Positions 17,675 to 27,444 of a stretch of DNA of 64,000 bases are shown here, piece by piece (within the stretch, counting starts at the first letter, position 1; every line of letters begins with the position of its first letter). The notes under the pieces were generated by a model. It made no database searches. It was not told the DNA's origin and was given only the letters and a program-made list of their open reading frames with translations. The translations under genes were made by a program, and so were the position numbers. Source of the DNA: Caldicellulosiruptor bescii DSM 6725. Its GTDB lineage: Bacteria > Bacillota > Thermoanaerobacteria > Caldicellulosiruptorales > Caldicellulosiruptoraceae. The DNA lies in assembly GCF_000022325.1 (NCBI RefSeq), contig NC_012034.1, positions 2,045,501 through 2,109,500 of the forward strand, read 5' to 3'.

Positions 17675-19855
17675 TTAGCCTCCTTTTACACGCTGGACCT
17701 CAAATACACTGTCAATTTTCCTCAGCTTTCTAATAATCTTCTCAAGCTGCTCTGTTGAACTTATTTCAACAGTAAGATTGATATTGGCAATCCTGTCTCG
17801 TGTGGTCCTTCCCTGAATAGCCTTAACCGAAATCTTGTTCTCACCAAGCAAGTTTGTTATGTCCATCAGTATTCCTGTCCTGTCGTTTGCAAGAACGTTT
17901 ATTGTAGCGTCAAACTTTGCATCTTTCGTAACGTTCCACTCAGCCTCAACAATCCTCTCTGGCTCTTTTAAATACTGTTCAACATTTGGACAGTCACGCC
18001 TGTGGATTGAAACGCCTCTTCCCCTTGTGATGTATCCTATAACTTTATCGCCAGGTACCGGGTTGCAACATTTTGCAAACCTCACAAGAACATTTTCAAC
18101 ACCTTTTACAAGTATTCCGTTATTTGAAGAAGCCTTCGCAGGTTTTGGCTTTTCAATCTGAAATTCTTTTTGCTCATCTTCTTTAATGTATTTTTTTATC
18201 TCCTCTTTTATCCTCAGTGCTATTTTAGTAGCTGTAATACCACCATACCCAAGTGCAGCAAACATGTCCTCAGGGGTTCTATAGCCATATCTTTGCGAAA
18301 CCGCCTGCAGCACATCCTCTTTTAGAGCAAATTGTAAAGGAAGGTTGAGTTTTTTGAGTTCCTTTTCCAATATATCTTTGCCTTTTTGAATATTCTCTTC
18401 TTTTCTCTCTTTTTTAAACCATGCGTTTATTTTGCTTTTTGCCTGAGGACTTTTGACAATCTTGAGCCAGTCCTGGCTTGGACCATGGACATTGGGTGAT
18501 GTAATAATCTCAACAATATCACCATTTTTGAGCTCATAATCAATGGGGACAAGCTTGCCGTTTACTTTTGCTCCTGCCATTTTGTTGCCTATCTCACTGT
18601 GAATTGCATATGCAAAGTCTATCGGCGTTGAACCCTGTGGTAGACTTATAACATCGCCTTTCGGAGTAAATACAAAAACCTCATCAGAAAACAGGTTTAT
18701 TTTTAACGACTCCATAAACTCTTTTGCATCTTTGAGCTCTTTCTGCCACTCCAGAAGTTCTCTAAGCCAAGCAAACTTCTCATCTTCATCAGTTGATTTA
18801 ATTCTTCCTTCTTTGTACTTCCAGTGAGCAGCAATACCATACTCGGCTGTCCTATGCATATCAAATGTTCTTATCTGTACTTCAAAAGGCTCACCTTCAG
18901 GTCCTATCACGGTTGTGTGAAGTGACTGGTACATGTTCGGTTTTGGCATTGCAATGTAGTCTTTAAACCTGCCAGGCATGGGTTTGAACAATGTATGAAT
19001 TATTCCCAGAACTCCATAACAATCTTTTACTGAATTTACAATGATTCTAATAGCAAAAAGGTCATAAATCTCTTCTAAAGTTTTACCTTGCTCTTTCATT
19101 TTACGATAGATGCTGTAAAAATGTTTTGGTCTTCCGTCTATCTGACCAACCTCAATGTTTGCCTCTTTGAGTTTTTCTGAAATAAGCGAAATAATTTTCT
19201 TTATATACTCTTCCCTTTCTACCCTCTTTTTTGCAATCTTTTCAACAAGATCATAATAGCCTTCAGGGTCAAGATAGCGCAGGGACAAATCTTCAAGCTC
19301 CCACTTTATCTTTGAAATTCCAAGTCTGTGGGCAAGCGGAGCATATATGTCAATTGTTTCCTGAGCTTTTTGTCTCTGTTTTTCAGGAGGAAGGTACTTG
19401 AGGGTTCGCATATTGTGGAGCCTGTCTGCAAGTTTTATCAAAATGACCCTTATATCCTTTGCCATTGCAATAAGCATCTTGCGGTAGTTTTCTGCCTGTC
19501 TTTCAAGCTTACTGGTAAATTCAAGCTTGCCAAGTTTTGTGACACCATCCACAAGCTCAGCTATTTCCTTTCCAAACTCTCTCTCTACATCTTCTAAAGA
19601 CGCAGAAGTATCCTCCACCACATCATGCAATAGTCCAGCAACAATTGATGCAATGTCAAGCTCTAAATCTGCCAAAATCAGTGCAACCTCAAGAGGATGC
19701 ACTATATATGGCTCGCCAGAGTTTCTTGACTGTCCATCATGATGCTTTTGTGCAAATTCAAATGCTTTTTTAATAAGATTTATATCTTCTTCTGATGCAT
19801 ACTTTTTTACCCTTTCTATAAGCTCATTTAACTTGTCGCTCAAATCTAAATTCAC
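17675..19855 (-). CDS. rel: RelA/SpoT bifunctional (p)ppGpp synthetase/hydrolase
   Basis: 726 residues with the full domain order. The HD hydrolase comes first (GEPYIVHPLEVALIL, HDVVEDT), then the synthetase (YSIYRKMKEQGKTLEEIYDLFAIRII, YQSLHTTVIGPEG), TGS domain (FVFTPKGDVISLPQGSTPIDFAYAIH), a zinc-finger-like CCNPVPGD region and a C-terminal ACT domain. It controls the stringent response by making and degrading ppGpp. The GTG at 19855 is used; a TTG at 19843 with GAGGTGA upstream is a possible start. apt is 31 bp upstream, the usual neighbour. Confidence 0.96.
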   Translation of the reverse strand: MNLDLSDKLNELIERVKKYASEEDINLIKKAFEFAQKHHDGQSRNSGEPYIVHPLEVALILADLELDIASIVAGLLHDVVEDTSASLEDVEREFGKEIAELVDGVTKLGKLEFTSKLERQAENYRKMLIAMAKDIRVILIKLADRLHNMRTLKYLPPEKQRQKAQETIDIYAPLAHRLGISKIKWELEDLSLRYLDPEGYYDLVEKIAKKRVEREEYIKKIISLISEKLKEANIEVGQIDGRPKHFYSIYRKMKEQGKTLEEIYDLFAIRIIVNSVKDCYGVLGIIHTLFKPMPGRFKDYIAMPKPNMYQSLHTTVIGPEGEPFEVQIRTFDMHRTAEYGIAAHWKYKEGRIKSTDEDEKFAWLRELLEWQKELKDAKEFMESLKINLFSDEVFVFTPKGDVISLPQGSTPIDFAYAIHSEIGNKMAGAKVNGKLVPIDYELKNGDIVEIITSPNVHGPSQDWLKIVKSPQAKSKINAWFKKERKEENIQKGKDILEKELKKLNLPLQFALKEDVLQAVSQRYGYRTPEDMFAALGYGGITATKIALRIKEEIKKYIKEDEQKEFQIEKPKPAKASSNNGILVKGVENVLVRFAKCCNPVPGDKVIGYITRGRGVSIHRRDCPNVEQYLKEPERIVEAEWNVTKDAKFDATINVLANDRTGILMDITNLLGENKISVKAIQGRTTRDRIANINLTVEISSTEQLEKIIRKLRKIDSVFEVQRVKGG

Positions 19856-19886
19856 CTCGATGGACCTCTATTTAGGTCCACTTGTT

Positions 19887-20414
19887 TTATATCAAAGAAG
19901 ATTCAAACTGTACAACAGACCTGACATCGTATCCTTTTAAATTCTCTCTTCCACCCAAGTATGTGAGTTCAACAAGGTATGCAATACCCACAACCTCACC
20001 ACCAAGTTTCTCAACAAGCTTTATGTTTGAAAGTGTTGTACCACCTGTTGCCAAAAGGTCGTCAATTATCACAACCTTCTGACCAGGTTTTATAGCATCA
20101 ATGTGCATCTCAAGTACATCTTTTCCATATTCAAGCTCATATTCAACAGAGACTGTTTTGTAAGGAAGTTTACCTTTTTTTCTAACAAGAACAAGCCCTT
20201 TGTTCAGCACATACGCAACAGGCGCACCAAATATAAACCCTCTTGATTCAGGTCCAACAATAAGTTCAAAGTCAAGGTCTTTGACCAAATTTACTAAAGA
20301 GTCTATAGCGTATTTGAACGCGTCCTTGTCCTGCAAAACTGTTGTTATGTCAATAAAATCTATACCCTCTTTGGGAAAGTTCAAAACATGTCTGAATTTC
20401 TCTTTCAGGTTCAT
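19887..20414 (-). CDS. apt: Adenine phosphoribosyltransferase
   Basis: 175 residues, standard size. The PRPP-binding motif VVIIDDLLATGGTT and the GPESRGFIFGAPVAY segment are characteristic. It salvages adenine to AMP using PRPP in the cytoplasm. The ATG is preceded by AGGAGGAAG. The gene lies directly upstream of rel, an order conserved in many Firmicutes, linking purine salvage and ppGpp metabolism. Confidence 0.96.
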   Translation of the reverse strand: MNLKEKFRHVLNFPKEGIDFIDITTVLQDKDAFKYAIDSLVNLVKDLDFELIVGPESRGFIFGAPVAYVLNKGLVLVRKKGKLPYKTVSVEYELEYGKDVLEMHIDAIKPGQKVVIIDDLLATGGTTLSNIKLVEKLGGEVVGIAYLVELTYLGGRENLKGYDVRSVVQFESSLI

Positions 20415-20512
20415 TAAATCTTCCTCCTATTACTTTGAGATTTTTGATTATTACGTTATTAAGTATATCAAAAAAGACTATATTTTTTAAATACTCTAAA
20501 TGTCAAAAAATA

Positions 20513-20560
20513 AAAAGCTCCTTCAGCAAGCTTTCAAAAAGCTTTGCCAAAAGAGCTTTC
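20513..20560 (-). terminator. Rho-independent terminator of spoIIR
   Basis: On the minus strand AAAGCTC pairs with GAGCTTT around a second inner hairpin (AAGCTTT/AAGCTT), followed by TTTTATTTTTT. It ends the spoIIR transcript. Confidence 0.7.
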
Positions 20561-20591
20561 CGAAATACTATATAATACTGTAATCTGAATT

Positions 20592-21284
20592 CTATATACT
20601 TCTAAAGATTCGTTTAAACCATGCCTCTTTGTAAAATTTTGTTTTTAAAATCTCATATATTTTGAGTCTCAGCTTTACAGGCATCTTATCTATGCTTCCA
20701 TAACTTGTTGCAATCAAATACTCTTTTCTGGAAAGTGAACTTTTGAGCTCTTTTTTAGCCTCAGTTGGAAACTCTAACTTTGCCTCGTCTACTATGCAAA
20801 GAGGCGGAAATATAACACACCACCAGTTCTTTCCTTTACCGTTGCCTATAAAAACTCTAACACAGTCATATATGCCAGAGGGGAAAAGAAAATTGCTATA
20901 AACCCTATTTGGAAACAGATCTCTTTGAATACTTACCTTCACATCATAATTTTTCCCTCTTTCCTTTATAGTCTTATCAAGGTAATCTTCAATCTGCAAC
21001 TTTTTATTACTGATTTGTTTTATAACCTCATATTTACTCTTTGAAAAATCAATATTTCTTGACAAAAATTCTACAAGTTTATCCCGCACATAAATCTTTA
21101 GTTTCTGGTCTTCTTTTGAGTTACTGTTTGCTAAGATATGAAGTCTTAAAACTGATTTTGATAGATTTCTTTGTAAACCATCAATTTGTTCAAAGCTCAA
21201 ATATCCATAAATTATTGTAAATATTATTATTGAAAAAATTATAGGCAAAATATAATGTTTAGAAAAGAAAATTCTTTTTGACAT
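20592..21284 (-). CDS. spoIIR: Stage II sporulation protein R
   Basis: 230 residues. An N-terminal membrane/signal segment (IIFSIIIFTIIYGYLSF) is followed by the family motif VLRLHILANSNSKEDQKLK and the C-terminal GKGKNWWCVIFPPLC. SpoIIR is made in the forespore under sigma-F and signals across the septum to trigger SpoIIGA-dependent processing of pro-sigma-E. The start follows GAGAGAGG. The gene stands just after the germination operon, in the same direction. Confidence 0.93.
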   Translation of the reverse strand: MSKRIFFSKHYILPIIFSIIIFTIIYGYLSFEQIDGLQRNLSKSVLRLHILANSNSKEDQKLKIYVRDKLVEFLSRNIDFSKSKYEVIKQISNKKLQIEDYLDKTIKERGKNYDVKVSIQRDLFPNRVYSNFLFPSGIYDCVRVFIGNGKGKNWWCVIFPPLCIVDEAKLEFPTEAKKELKSSLSRKEYLIATSYGSIDKMPVKLRLKIYEILKTKFYKEAWFKRIFRSI

Positions 21285-21355
21285 ATATTCTTACCTCTCT
21301 CAGTTTTATTTCTATTTTTAGCATTTACTCTAAAAACACTTTTTATACACAAAAA

Positions 21356-22651
21356 TTAAAATACTGTTCCACTTCTTCTAAGTCTCACATCCGGTATGAC
21401 TTCTATTTTAATTTTCTTTAGCTCAGTATCCCAGTTTTTCTTTAGCTTTTCCCATTCTTTTGGTCTGTGTTTAGATATGAAATCACCTATTGCCAATACA
21501 TCTGCATTGTATTTTACATTTAACATATAACATAGTTGTTGTGACCTTTGTTTTATTATTCTATTCAGTTCAGTTTGTATATACCTTCTCATAGGATCAT
21601 CCAAAACTTTATAATCACTTTTGAAAACAAATTCAGGAACCTCACCTTCTATTCGTAAGTTGTATATAACCCTTAATTTGCCTTTATCTTCCTTTATTTT
21701 TTTCTTTACCTGTATCTCTGTTGTCACAAACGGAATATAGGAAGATTTGTATTTTAAATCGTCAATAAATGTATGCTTAGCTTTTCCCATCAGAAGCTTA
21801 TAGACTTGAAGCTGCTTTTCATTCATCCACCCTACAAATTTAAAGTTTTTAAATACAGCGGCACCAGCTATTTTCAATGTTTCAATTCCAGGCTCTACTC
21901 TTGAGATAACTGCACAGTTTGAATTTATAAAACTATTTACAACTTGACTCAATGGGGTATCAATAACCCTACCATAAATTGAAGCGCTTTTTGATATCTC
22001 AAAAAGATGAATACCAGTTACAGGTTGGACAAGTGGCATGGTATTAAGGATATCCCTTGCTGTTGTTTCAGAAACAAGTAAAAATGTGTTCTGTGGAATA
22101 TCACTTTCTCTATTAAGTCCATCTAAAGCCTCTCTTACAAGTGCAGGGTCTTTAGCAAGGTCTTTTCCAAAAACAACTACTTTTAAATATCCATAATATA
22201 GCCTTTTGTTTATCTCTCTCTCAAGATAGTTTCTAATTCCAACAACATTATTTGTAGGTCTTACAAATAAAAATCTCATTTGTTCATCTTGCTTTGAATC
22301 CTTTCCTATAGTTCTGAGGTTTGGGAAAAGTACTGTCACTGCAAACTTGTATTGATTTTTACTACTTGGAAGAGGGGGTTTTACCTTTCTTTTTGTTTGT
22401 GGGTCAATACCCTTCTGGTTAGTTTTTATATCTGGCTTTTTTTGTTCTGGAGAAAATTTTTGAGTGTTTCTGTCAAGATTAATATATTCACTTGTTTCGT
22501 ACTTGTTCAAATCACTTGGGTCATATTTGTCAACACCAAGTGCAAGAATATAACCTCTGTCTTCTATCTCAACCCTATCCCAGCAACCTGACAAAAAAAG
22601 TATTGAAAATATTATTAAAGTACCTAATACCGCTTTTTTGCTATGTTTCAT
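21356..22651 (-). CDS. gerKC: Ger(x)C family germination lipoprotein
   Basis: 431 residues. Signal with lipobox LSGC followed by WDRVEIEDRGYILALGVDKY, the classic start of GerAC/GerKC proteins. The central segment NVVGIRNYLEREINKRLYYGYLKVVVFG and the C-terminal part also fit. Asp/Lys/Gln-rich insertion at about residues 55-95. It is the lipoprotein C-subunit of a nutrient germinant receptor in the spore inner membrane. Its start overlaps the end of the permease gene. Confidence 0.92.
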   Translation of the reverse strand: MKHSKKAVLGTLIIFSILFLSGCWDRVEIEDRGYILALGVDKYDPSDLNKYETSEYINLDRNTQKFSPEQKKPDIKTNQKGIDPQTKRKVKPPLPSSKNQYKFAVTVLFPNLRTIGKDSKQDEQMRFLFVRPTNNVVGIRNYLEREINKRLYYGYLKVVVFGKDLAKDPALVREALDGLNRESDIPQNTFLLVSETTARDILNTMPLVQPVTGIHLFEISKSASIYGRVIDTPLSQVVNSFINSNCAVISRVEPGIETLKIAGAAVFKNFKFVGWMNEKQLQVYKLLMGKAKHTFIDDLKYKSSYIPFVTTEIQVKKKIKEDKGKLRVIYNLRIEGEVPEFVFKSDYKVLDDPMRRYIQTELNRIIKQRSQQLCYMLNVKYNADVLAIGDFISKHRPKEWEKLKKNWDTELKKIKIEVIPDVRLRRSGTVF

Positions 22652-23747
22652 ATTTTTTCACCTTCTTTTTGATTGAGAGAGTAACGAAAGTTATTAAAGG
22701 TAATAACAATACAGTAAAAGACGCAAAAAAGTAGCTAAAATAATCCATAAATCTTTGTGTCTCTACTATATTTTGTGGTATCAATGATAATATATAAATA
22801 AATGGCAGCTGAATGAATACAAAGAAATTATGTTCTTTCGTGTTAAAAATCCTTGCCAAAATCAACCCTGTTGTCATTAAAAATATAATCTCTGTGGTGT
22901 AGGTTGTAATCATCCATAGGGAAACAACAATACTTTCAGGTCTTTCAATAACTATTTCCAAAACTGTCACATCTCTAAAAAGATTCAGTGTCGGCCATAC
23001 CATGGTTTGTACTACTTTTGAACCAAAATCAGCTGTCGCAAAGATTACTATAACCTCGTAGAGCAAAATCGTAACAAGAAATCCAAAAAAAGCACTCTTG
23101 ATTAGCTTGTCCTTTCGCCTCACATATGGCATAAAAAATAAAAATACTTCAAAACCAAGAAAGCTAAAAATTGTTGTACCAATACCCTTAATAAGTTTTG
23201 TAAAAGGAATGTTTAAAACAGGAAGAAGATTTGAAAAGTCAAGCCTTTGGTATACAAAAAAGCTCAAAACAATAATTATAAGCACAATCCCCGGCATTAA
23301 AACTTCACACATGCGTGCAATTACTTCTATTCCATATCTTGAAATATAAGCACAAGTAAAAAGAAATGAAATAATCAAAACTTCATTCGGTGTGAGTGTA
23401 AATAAAAATTCCTTGGCTGTCTCTGCAATAAGCCTTGTTTCAAAAGCAGAAAATATTACAAAGTAAACTACATATATAAATGAAAGTACAGTTCCCAAAA
23501 TCTTCCCAAACGCTTTATTTAAAAGTTCAATAATAGTCAAATCAGGGTTTATCATAGTAACTCTAAATATTAGAAGAAAAACTAAAAAAGATAATATTCC
23601 ACCAAGCATCACAACAAACCATCCATTTTGTTCTGATGCTTTTGCAACAGACGCAGGCATAAACATTATACCAATTCCTATCATGACAGATACCAACAAC
23701 ACAAAACACTGGAAACTGGAAATTTTGTCATTGTCGTTTATTATCAT
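22641..23747 (-). CDS. gerKB: Spore germination permease, GerB family
   Basis: 368 residues with about ten membrane helices. The N-terminal KISSFQCFVLLVSVMIGIGIMFMPASVAK is typical of the APC-superfamily GerAB/GerKB proteins. It is the B subunit of the germinant receptor and likely senses or passes the nutrient. The coding ends overlap both neighbours, so A, B and C are translationally coupled. The start follows GGTGAAG. Confidence 0.92.
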   Translation of the reverse strand: MIINDNDKISSFQCFVLLVSVMIGIGIMFMPASVAKASEQNGWFVVMLGGILSFLVFLLIFRVTMINPDLTIIELLNKAFGKILGTVLSFIYVVYFVIFSAFETRLIAETAKEFLFTLTPNEVLIISFLFTCAYISRYGIEVIARMCEVLMPGIVLIIIVLSFFVYQRLDFSNLLPVLNIPFTKLIKGIGTTIFSFLGFEVFLFFMPYVRRKDKLIKSAFFGFLVTILLYEVIVIFATADFGSKVVQTMVWPTLNLFRDVTVLEIVIERPESIVVSLWMITTYTTEIIFLMTTGLILARIFNTKEHNFFVFIQLPFIYILSLIPQNIVETQRFMDYFSYFFASFTVLLLPLITFVTLSIKKKVKKYET

Positions 23748-25351
23748 CTTTTATCTTCACCTGCCGATGCATAATCTGGGGTTCTTTCATAAAGCATCCT
23801 TATTTTTTGCTGAGTTGAGGCAAATATTGGTCTTGACCAAAGATATCTTGTTGGAAGTCTTACAATAGCGTCCTTGTAATCCATAATCTCAAATGAGACA
23901 AAAGGTGATAAATATGGAATTCCAAAACTTTTTGTTTTTACTAAATTACCAATAATTATTAAGCTCAATAGTATGAATCCATAAAGTCCCAAAGCGGCGC
24001 AGACAAGAATATAAACAAATTTAAAAAGCCTTAGGGAAATAGAAAAATTATATGCCGGGATAGCAAACGATGCAATTGCAGTTGTTGCAACAAGTATAAC
24101 CATTATAGGCGAAATAATTCCTGCTTGCACAGCAGCTTGTCCTATTATAAGCCCACCTACAATGCCTATTGTCTGTCCTATTGGTCCTGGAAGTCTCAAG
24201 CCTGCTTCTCTTAGAAGTTCAAGCATAAACTCCAAAAAAAGTGCCTCTAAAAATACTGGTATTGGCACACCTTCTCTTGTGGCTGCAATAAACAGACCTA
24301 AGTCAGGTGGTATCATACTTGGGGTAAATGAGGATATCGATATATAAAACCCTTGTAATGTCATGGCTAAGACTGCTGCAAAAACCCTTAAAATTCGTAT
24401 AACTGTTGCAATATGCCATCTTTCATAGTAATCCTCAGAATGTTGTATAAATGTAGCAAATGTCGCGGGAACAATAAGTGCTAAGTTTGTATTGTCAGTT
24501 AAAATTACAATCCTTCCTTCATAAAGAGCAGCAACTGCTGTATCAACTCTTTCTGTGTGTTGAATTGTTGGGAATAAGCAAAATATGTCGTCTTCTATAA
24601 GTTGTTCTATCATCCCAGACTCCATTATTGCATCAATATCAATTTTTGAAAGTCTTTGGTTTACCTCATTTAAAATTTCCCTGTCCACAATGTCATCTAC
24701 ATATATAAGATACACATCAGTTTTCGACCTTCTCCCCAGTTTTAAATTCTTTACCCTAAGCCTTGTATCTCTTACTCTTCTTCGGATAAGAGCTGTCGAA
24801 AATCTCACAACCTCATTAAAACTATCTCGAGGTCCTCTTACTGCATTTTCAGATATTGGTTGTTGAATTCCTCTATTTGGAAAATTACGTGTTGAAATTC
24901 TAATTATTTTGTCAGATTTGTCAATAAACAGTAGCGTCTCTCCACATAAAAGGTCTAAAATAGCATCTTTAAAACTTGTTACCTCTTTAATATCAGATGT
25001 AGCAAGAAGGGTATTTAGTATCTTACTGTAGGCTTCATTCTGAGAAATATTTTTATCAAATAATTGTACCTCTACCATAAGATGCTTTATCACATCTCTG
25101 TCTATAATTTCCCTTTTAACAAGCCCATCGATAAACACAGTTGCACATTTTATATCACCTGCAAAAAATTCTCTTATAACAATATCATCATTATCAATGA
25201 GTACCTCTCTTAAATAATTTAGGTTATCATCAATAGATATATAAATTTTTTCCTGCGCGCAAATATATTCCTTTGTCTCTTTCTTTTGGCTATTTCTAAC
25301 CCTTTCCTTTCTTCGTTTTATTATCTCAATAAACCCCATTACTCTCACCAC
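23744..25351 (-). CDS. gerKA: Spore germination protein, GerKA family
   Basis: 535 residues. The soluble N-terminal half contains the conserved SDVTSF-like stretch and EVNQRLSKIDIDAIMESGMIEQLIED. The C-terminal half has membrane helices with PTIQHTERVD, GRIVILTDN and REGVPIPVFLEALFLEFMLELLREAGLRLP, all standard for GerA-type A subunits. A GTG at 25351 and an ATG at 25339 (after GGTGAG) are both possible starts. It heads the gerA-type tricistron. Confidence 0.92.
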   Translation of the reverse strand: MVRVMGFIEIIKRRKERVRNSQKKETKEYICAQEKIYISIDDNLNYLREVLIDNDDIVIREFFAGDIKCATVFIDGLVKREIIDRDVIKHLMVEVQLFDKNISQNEAYSKILNTLLATSDIKEVTSFKDAILDLLCGETLLFIDKSDKIIRISTRNFPNRGIQQPISENAVRGPRDSFNEVVRFSTALIRRRVRDTRLRVKNLKLGRRSKTDVYLIYVDDIVDREILNEVNQRLSKIDIDAIMESGMIEQLIEDDIFCLFPTIQHTERVDTAVAALYEGRIVILTDNTNLALIVPATFATFIQHSEDYYERWHIATVIRILRVFAAVLAMTLQGFYISISSFTPSMIPPDLGLFIAATREGVPIPVFLEALFLEFMLELLREAGLRLPGPIGQTIGIVGGLIIGQAAVQAGIISPIMVILVATTAIASFAIPAYNFSISLRLFKFVYILVCAALGLYGFILLSLIIIGNLVKTKSFGIPYLSPFVSFEIMDYKDAIVRLPTRYLWSRPIFASTQQKIRMLYERTPDYASAGEDKR

Positions 25352-25353
25352 TT

Positions 25354-25557
25354 TCAGATAAAAACTCTTACTATAAACATCAAAATTCCTATAGTTATCA
25401 AAATTACTGCTGTTGTTTTAGCAAGCTTGACTTCTCTTTGTAAATTTTTTGATTTTAACTCTTTTAAGTCAAGTACAAATATTAAGATACCACTGAGCAC
25501 AAACATCAAAATGCTATATTTCGTTATTATATCTGAAAGCTTTATCATCTTATCCAT
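25354..25557 (-). CDS. Small two-helix membrane protein ahead of the ger operon
   Basis: 67 residues with two hydrophobic helices (YSILMFVLSGILIFVLDL and TTAVILITIGILMFIVRVFI) joined by a Lys/Glu-rich loop. It ends 2 bp before the GerKA start, so it is probably the first gene of the operon. Short proteins of this form occur beside germination genes in other clostridia (the CLC_0170-type family); this assignment is from memory of the family and is tentative. Confidence 0.6.
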   Translation of the reverse strand: MDKMIKLSDIITKYSILMFVLSGILIFVLDLKELKSKNLQREVKLAKTTAVILITIGILMFIVRVFI

Positions 25558-25677
25558 ATTCTCCTTTCTAAAAGTTAATATGCAAAATAAATTTTATTTT
25601 TATACTTGAATTTTTTAAAAGCATATGTTAAAATCCATTCCATAAAAACATTTGTCTTTTATAGGTGAACAACAATT

Positions 25678-26130
25678 ATGTTAAAGAAAGATGCCACGTA
25701 TTATATAGTTGAAGAAAGTGTTCTGCCAGAAGTTTTTTTGAAAGTTGTCAAGGCAAAAGAATTATTAGAAAAGGGTGAAGTGAAGGCTGTAAATGAAGCT
25801 GTAAAAATGGTTGGTATTTCAAGAAGTGCTTTTTACAAATATAAAGACTGTATATTTCCATTTTTTGAAAGCTCACGTGGCAAAATTATAACTCTTGCTC
25901 TTGTTTTAAAAGACATCCCTGGGATTTTGTCTAAGATATTAAACATTATTTCTGAGACGAATGCAAACATTCTTACAATCAATCAAAACATCCCTCTTGG
26001 CGGGATTGCAACTGTCTCAATTTCTATCAGAACATCTGGGATGACAAAGTCTGTTAAAGATTTGATCCTTGAGATTGAAAAGGTTGATGGTGTTAAAAAA
26101 ATTGAGATTTTGGGAAGAGAAGAGTATTAA
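25678..26130 (+). CDS. ACT-domain protein (PheB/UPF0735 type)
   Basis: 150 residues. The N-terminal half looks like a helix-turn-helix (EAVKMVGISRSAFYKYKDCIFPF) and the C-terminal half is an ACT domain (ITLALVLKDIPGILSKILNIISETNANILTINQ, split here: begins ITLALVLKDIPGI). Proteins of this length and build are the UPF0735/PheB group, thought to sense amino acids. It sits 28 bp ahead of hom, so a regulatory role in threonine or methionine synthesis is inferred. The start follows AGGTGAAC. Confidence 0.88.
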   Translation: MLKKDATYYIVEESVLPEVFLKVVKAKELLEKGEVKAVNEAVKMVGISRSAFYKYKDCIFPFFESSRGKIITLALVLKDIPGILSKILNIISETNANILTINQNIPLGGIATVSISIRTSGMTKSVKDLILEIEKVDGVKKIEILGREEY

Positions 26131-26158
26131 AAGGTTTTGAAAAAGGAGGGAAAAAGAG

Positions 26159-27415
26159 TTGGCAAAGGTTGCAATAATGGGATTTGGCGTTGTTGGATCA
26201 GGTGTTTGGGAAGTTTTAACAAAAAATGCATCATCAATTGCAAAAAGGGCAGGAGAAGAAATATCGGTAAAATACATTCTTGACATTCGTGATTTCCCTG
26301 ACCACCCTGCAAAAGATTTGATGATAAAAGATTTTGACATCATATTGAACGACCCCGAAGTTTCAATTGTTGTTGAGACAATAGGCGGGCTTGAACCTGC
26401 ATACACTTATACAAAAAAGCTACTTTTGAATGGTAAACACGTTGTAACATCTAACAAAGAACTTGTTGCAAAGTACGGTCCAGAACTTTTGAAGATTGCA
26501 AAAGAGAACAATATAAACTACTTTTTTGAAGCAAGTGTTGGTGGAGGAATTCCCATTATAAGACCTCTTCAAAACTGTTTAGCAGGAAATCAAATTACAG
26601 AAATTGCAGGAATTTTAAACGGTACAACAAACTATATTCTCACTCAGATGAAAAAGTATTCACTTTCGTTTGAAGATACTCTAAAAGAAGCTCAGGAAAA
26701 AGGATACGCAGAAAGAAATCCGAGCAACGATATAGAAGGTCATGATGCATGTAGAAAGATTGCAATTCTATCATCTATTGCATACTCCCATTATGTAAAC
26801 TATGAAAACATTTATACAGAAGGGATATCCAAGATAACAAAAGAGGATATGGAGTATGCTGAAGAGCTTGGATGTACAATAAAGCTCATTGCAATGAGTA
26901 AAAAGATTGACGACAAAAAAGTATTTGCAAGAGTTTCGCCCCTTATGATATCTTACAAAAGCCCGTTTGCAAATGTGGATGATGTGTTCAATGCAATTTT
27001 AGTAAAAGGCGATGCAATTGGTGATGTGATGTTTTACGGCCAAGGCGCCGGAAAGCTTCCAACAGCGAGTGCTGTTGTTGGCGACATCATAGACATTGTA
27101 AAACACATTGATAAGTCTTATGTCTACACATGGGCAATCTCTGGGGATATTGAAGTTGTGGACATTGAAAATACATCCTGCAGATTCTTTGTAAGAGTCA
27201 AATACAAAGACTACACCAAGGCAAAAGATGCTGTTTCTCTCATATTCAATGACTGCATGATAGTAAACACACATAGACCGATAGGCACAAACGAATTTGC
27301 GTTTGTAACACATGAGATGAAAGAAAGTGAGTTCAAAGAAAAGATTTCTCAGCTTGAAAAGATTTCTGTTGTAGAAAAGGTCTTGTCTATTATTAGATAT
27401 GATGAAAACATATAA
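26159..27415 (+). CDS. hom: Homoserine dehydrogenase
   Basis: 418 residues. N-terminal NAD(P)-binding site AIMGFGVVGSGVWEVL, then TSNKELVAKYG, the substrate motif ASVGGGIPIIRPLQ and GILNGTTNYILTQM, followed by EAQEKGYAERNPSNDIEGHDA. A C-terminal ACT domain from about residue 340 likely mediates threonine feedback. It reduces aspartate semialdehyde to homoserine. The start is TTG, preceded by AAAGGAGGG. It is in an operon with the ACT protein and thrB. Confidence 0.95.
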   Translation: MAKVAIMGFGVVGSGVWEVLTKNASSIAKRAGEEISVKYILDIRDFPDHPAKDLMIKDFDIILNDPEVSIVVETIGGLEPAYTYTKKLLLNGKHVVTSNKELVAKYGPELLKIAKENNINYFFEASVGGGIPIIRPLQNCLAGNQITEIAGILNGTTNYILTQMKKYSLSFEDTLKEAQEKGYAERNPSNDIEGHDACRKIAILSSIAYSHYVNYENIYTEGISKITKEDMEYAEELGCTIKLIAMSKKIDDKKVFARVSPLMISYKSPFANVDDVFNAILVKGDAIGDVMFYGQGAGKLPTASAVVGDIIDIVKHIDKSYVYTWAISGDIEVVDIENTSCRFFVRVKYKDYTKAKDAVSLIFNDCMIVNTHRPIGTNEFAFVTHEMKESEFKEKISQLEKISVVEKVLSIIRYDENI

Positions 27416-27444
27416 GCTAAAATGTCTGGAGGTAAGTTGAAAAA